Assembly (NCBI GenBank): GCA_903825465.1
Contig: CAIKAR010000093.1
Location: forward strand, 1-62,953
Source: an uncultured Hyphomicrobiales bacterium
GTDB taxonomy: Bacteria > Pseudomonadota > Alphaproteobacteria > Rhizobiales > Beijerinckiaceae
DNA length: 62,953 bases
Reading direction: 5' to 3'
A model generated the notes under the pieces. It was not told where the DNA came from. It did no database searches and worked only from the letters and a program-made list of their open reading frames with translations. This document shows, piece after piece, positions 61,337 to 62,953 of the stretch; the first letter of the stretch is position 1; each line of letters begins with the position of its first letter. The position numbers and the translations under genes are program-made.

Positions 61337-62533
61337 CTAGGCCGCGTGCTCCGGCACTGTTTTCACCTGGTGCTTTTGCAGGATCGGCAACACGTCCTTG
61401 CCAAAGCGCCGGACCTGCTCGCGGAACAGTTCCGCCGGCGGGGCGCCGAGGTTGAGGTTGAGCAACACCTTGTTCGCGCCCATATGCTCGGCCTTGGCGA
61501 TCAGCCGGTCCGCCACGTCCTTCGGCGACCCCCAGGCGAGCGCGCCTGTTTTCACGCGTTGCTCGACGTCCTTCGCCGTCGTCTGACGGATTTTGGCGCG
61601 GTCCATTTCGGCGTGCGGGCGGTTTTCCGGGCGGATGTAGTCGAACGAGGTCGAGGCGACGTAGCCGGCCTTGCCAAGCGCTTCCTTGGGCTGGTCGCTG
61701 CCGTGGTGCCAAAGGGTCTGCACGAAATAGAGGTAGTAATCCATGTATTCCCTGAGCGCGGCGTCGGCGCTCTCCGCCACATAGGCGTCGGTGAAGAGAC
61801 ACAGGTGGTCCGGCGTGATGGTGTGCCCGTTTTTGCGCGCGGTCTTGGCGTAGTAATCGACGATGTCGAGCGTCACGCCGGGGTGGCCGGCGCTCATGAC
61901 GGCGCTGAAGTTGTTCTTCGCCGCCAATTCCACGGTTTCGCGGCTGCCGGTGAAGGGAATCCAGATCGGCGGATGCGGTTGGCGGAAGGGACGCGGCCAG
62001 ATGCCGATGTCCTTGAACTTCCAAAACTTGCCGTCGTAGGAAAACGTCTCCCGCGTCCAGGCGAGGCGGATGATTTCCAGCGCCTCGTCGAAACGGGCGC
62101 GCGATTCCGACATCGGCACGTCGTAGACGCGGTATTCGCGTGGCACGCCGCGGGCGAAACCCGACAGGATGCGTCCGCGCGAAATGCAGTCGGCCGCCGC
62201 CAGTTCCTCGGCGATGCGGACGGGATTGTGCAACGGCAGCAGGTTGCCCAGCATCAAAAATTCAAGTTTTTTCGTCGTGCGCGCCGCCGCGGCTGCCATC
62301 ATGTTTGGCGACACCATGAGCCCGTGCGGCGTGGTGTGGTGCTCGTTCAGCCCGACGCCGTCGAAGCCGAGTTCGTCCATTTCGTTCCAGATGTCGAAAT
62401 GCTCGGCGTAAGTGCGCGCGCCGATTTCCGGGTCGAAATTCCCGCCGGATAGCGGGTAGGGCATGAAGCGGTCGGCCTTGAACGCGTCGAAATGCTTCCC
62501 ATAGGGAAGCAAATCCATCAGAAAGACTTTCAT
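61337..62533 (-). CDS. LLM-class flavin-dependent monooxygenase, copy 4
   Basis: A 398-residue luciferase-like protein: MKVFLMDLLPYGKHFDAFKADRFMPYPL, FDGVGLNEHHTTPHGLMVSPNMMAAAAA, NPVRIAEELAAADCISRGRILSGFARGVPREYRVY and PIWIPFTGSRETVELAAKNNFSAVM. GGAGCGGAA before ATG 62533 sets the start; an upstream start at 62587 is unlikely. It converges with the VOC gene and shares its end with the copy 1-3 cluster only by position. Confidence 0.93.
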   Translation of the reverse strand: MKVFLMDLLPYGKHFDAFKADRFMPYPLSGGNFDPEIGARTYAEHFDIWNEMDELGFDGVGLNEHHTTPHGLMVSPNMMAAAAARTTKKLEFLMLGNLLPLHNPVRIAEELAAADCISRGRILSGFARGVPREYRVYDVPMSESRARFDEALEIIRLAWTRETFSYDGKFWKFKDIGIWPRPFRQPHPPIWIPFTGSRETVELAAKNNFSAVMSAGHPGVTLDIVDYYAKTARKNGHTITPDHLCLFTDAYVAESADAALREYMDYYLYFVQTLWHHGSDQPKEALGKAGYVASTSFDYIRPENRPHAEMDRAKIRQTTAKDVEQRVKTGALAWGSPKDVADRLIAKAEHMGANKVLLNLNLGAPPAELFREQVRRFGKDVLPILQKHQVKTVPEHAA

Positions 62534-62659
62534 TTCCGCTCCGTGAGGCGATTTTAGAGGCTTTTGTCGCTCGTTTCGAACGAACAAACGCGCGCGTCGA
62601 GGGCTCTCATCCAGCCAAAGCGGCGCCGCGTCAAGCGTCGCGAAACGCCGAACCGCGGC

Positions 62660-62953
62660 TCACAAGGGCATCCGGTAGTCGCGGGCGACGCTCCACGCCG
62701 CGCGCGCGTCGGCGATTGTCAGAGGCGTCCCGCGGTCCTCGTTGGCGCGGGTCAAAGCGAAAGCGAGACGCGCGTTGTCGGGACCGATCGCGACAGCGTT
62801 TTCCGGCGGCCCGTCGAGCGCGGCGCCGACAGCGGCGAGTTCGCCGGCGGTGGCGCCCTGGTCCAGCGCCAGCATGAGGGCCAGCGCGGCGGGGTCGGCG
62901 GCGCGCCCCCGCGCCAGCCGGTAAAGCGTCACGTAGCGCGCGGCTCCGCGCGG
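62660..62953 (-). CDS. Unknown protein, C-terminal fragment cut by the right edge
   Basis: The last 97 codons of a minus-strand frame that is open to the right edge (PRGAARYVTLYRLARGRAADPAAL near its front, IADARAAWSVARDYRMPL at its end). Codon use is GC-rich at third positions, as for its neighbours. The visible part has alanine-rich helices and no motif I recognise. A GTG at 62932 could start a short 90-residue protein instead. Confidence 0.45.
   Translation of the reverse strand, partial: PRGAARYVTLYRLARGRAADPAALALMLALDQGATAGELAAVGAALDGPPENAVAIGPDNARLAFALTRANEDRGTPLTIADARAAWSVARDYRMPL

Noticed and set aside
1-62953. tRNA, rRNA, CRISPR arrays, insertion sequences, prophage or integration sites
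   Set aside because: Reading both strands I found no cloverleaf with conserved T-loop bases, no regular spacer repeats, no transposase or integrase motifs and no terminal inverted repeats; small RNAs cannot be excluded by eye.

Overview
The window looks like chromosomal DNA from a metabolically versatile alphaproteobacterium, most likely of the order Hyphomicrobiales (Rhizobiales). The clues are very high GC with GC-rich third codon positions, a RibB fused to a degenerate GTP-cyclohydrolase-like domain (RibBX type), a NadQ-like Nudix regulator, a stand-alone DsbD-alpha-like protein and many tripartite-tricarboxylate-type periplasmic receptors (Bug proteins). I saw no rRNA, tRNA, CRISPR array, insertion sequence or phage genes. 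About 60 protein genes are packed closely, many joined by ATGA, GTGA or TTGA stop/start overlaps.

Layout. 1-3.0 kb: lactate-utilisation-type genes lutA and lutB (lutB runs off the left edge) beside a divergent LysR regulator that carries a frameshift. 3.0-6.4 kb: a Bug receptor and a PuuE-like polysaccharide deacetylase, divergent from a bicupin. 6.5-10.8 kb: an ABC-type solute-binding protein, aroA, an FAD-dependent oxidoreductase and a GtrA membrane protein. 11-18.8 kb: mostly housekeeping genes (prmA, a YqjI-like PadR regulator with a palindromic operator in its own promoter, ribBX, DUF1697, a NadQ-like regulator, CHRD, peroxiredoxin, DsbD-alpha-like, YqgE). 18.9-23.4 kb: Bug receptors with a phthalate-pathway-like Rieske oxygenase and Gfo/Idh/MocA dehydrogenase. 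23.6-30.7 kb: dusA, an L,D-transpeptidase, another Bug receptor, a TonB-like protein, an outer-membrane-type protein, a small membrane protein and a ClC channel.

30.7-44.6 kb is the most unusual part: a run of eleven, perhaps twelve, co-directional minus-strand genes. In transcription order it encodes an Asp/Glu-racemase-fold protein lacking both catalytic cysteines, a 4,5-dihydroxyphthalate-decarboxylase-like or solute-binding protein, a Bug receptor, HyuA and HyuB (hydantoinase/oxoprolinase type), two M24 'pita-bread' proteins without the usual metal ligands (creatinase-like), a complete NitT/SsuABC-type ABC importer, and then a cytochrome P450. It reads as one uptake-and-breakdown system for a small nitrogen-containing, amide or ring compound. 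I cannot match it to a pathway I know, and it is the best candidate here for an undescribed system.

44.7-55.6 kb: a Bug receptor, TusA, a FATP-type acyl-CoA synthetase and a CelD-like acyltransferase. These are followed by a pair of paralogous ParA-like NTPases, one without the Walker A lysine, and a CDP-sugar pathway (RfbF, RfbG, TylC3-type C-methyltransferase, RmlC-like epimerase, SDR epimerase) predicted to make a C-methyl-branched deoxysugar for a surface glycan. 55.6-62.6 kb: an MFS transporter, four luciferase-like flavin monooxygenases and a VOC-family protein, probably another catabolic cluster. A partial unknown gene is cut by the right edge.
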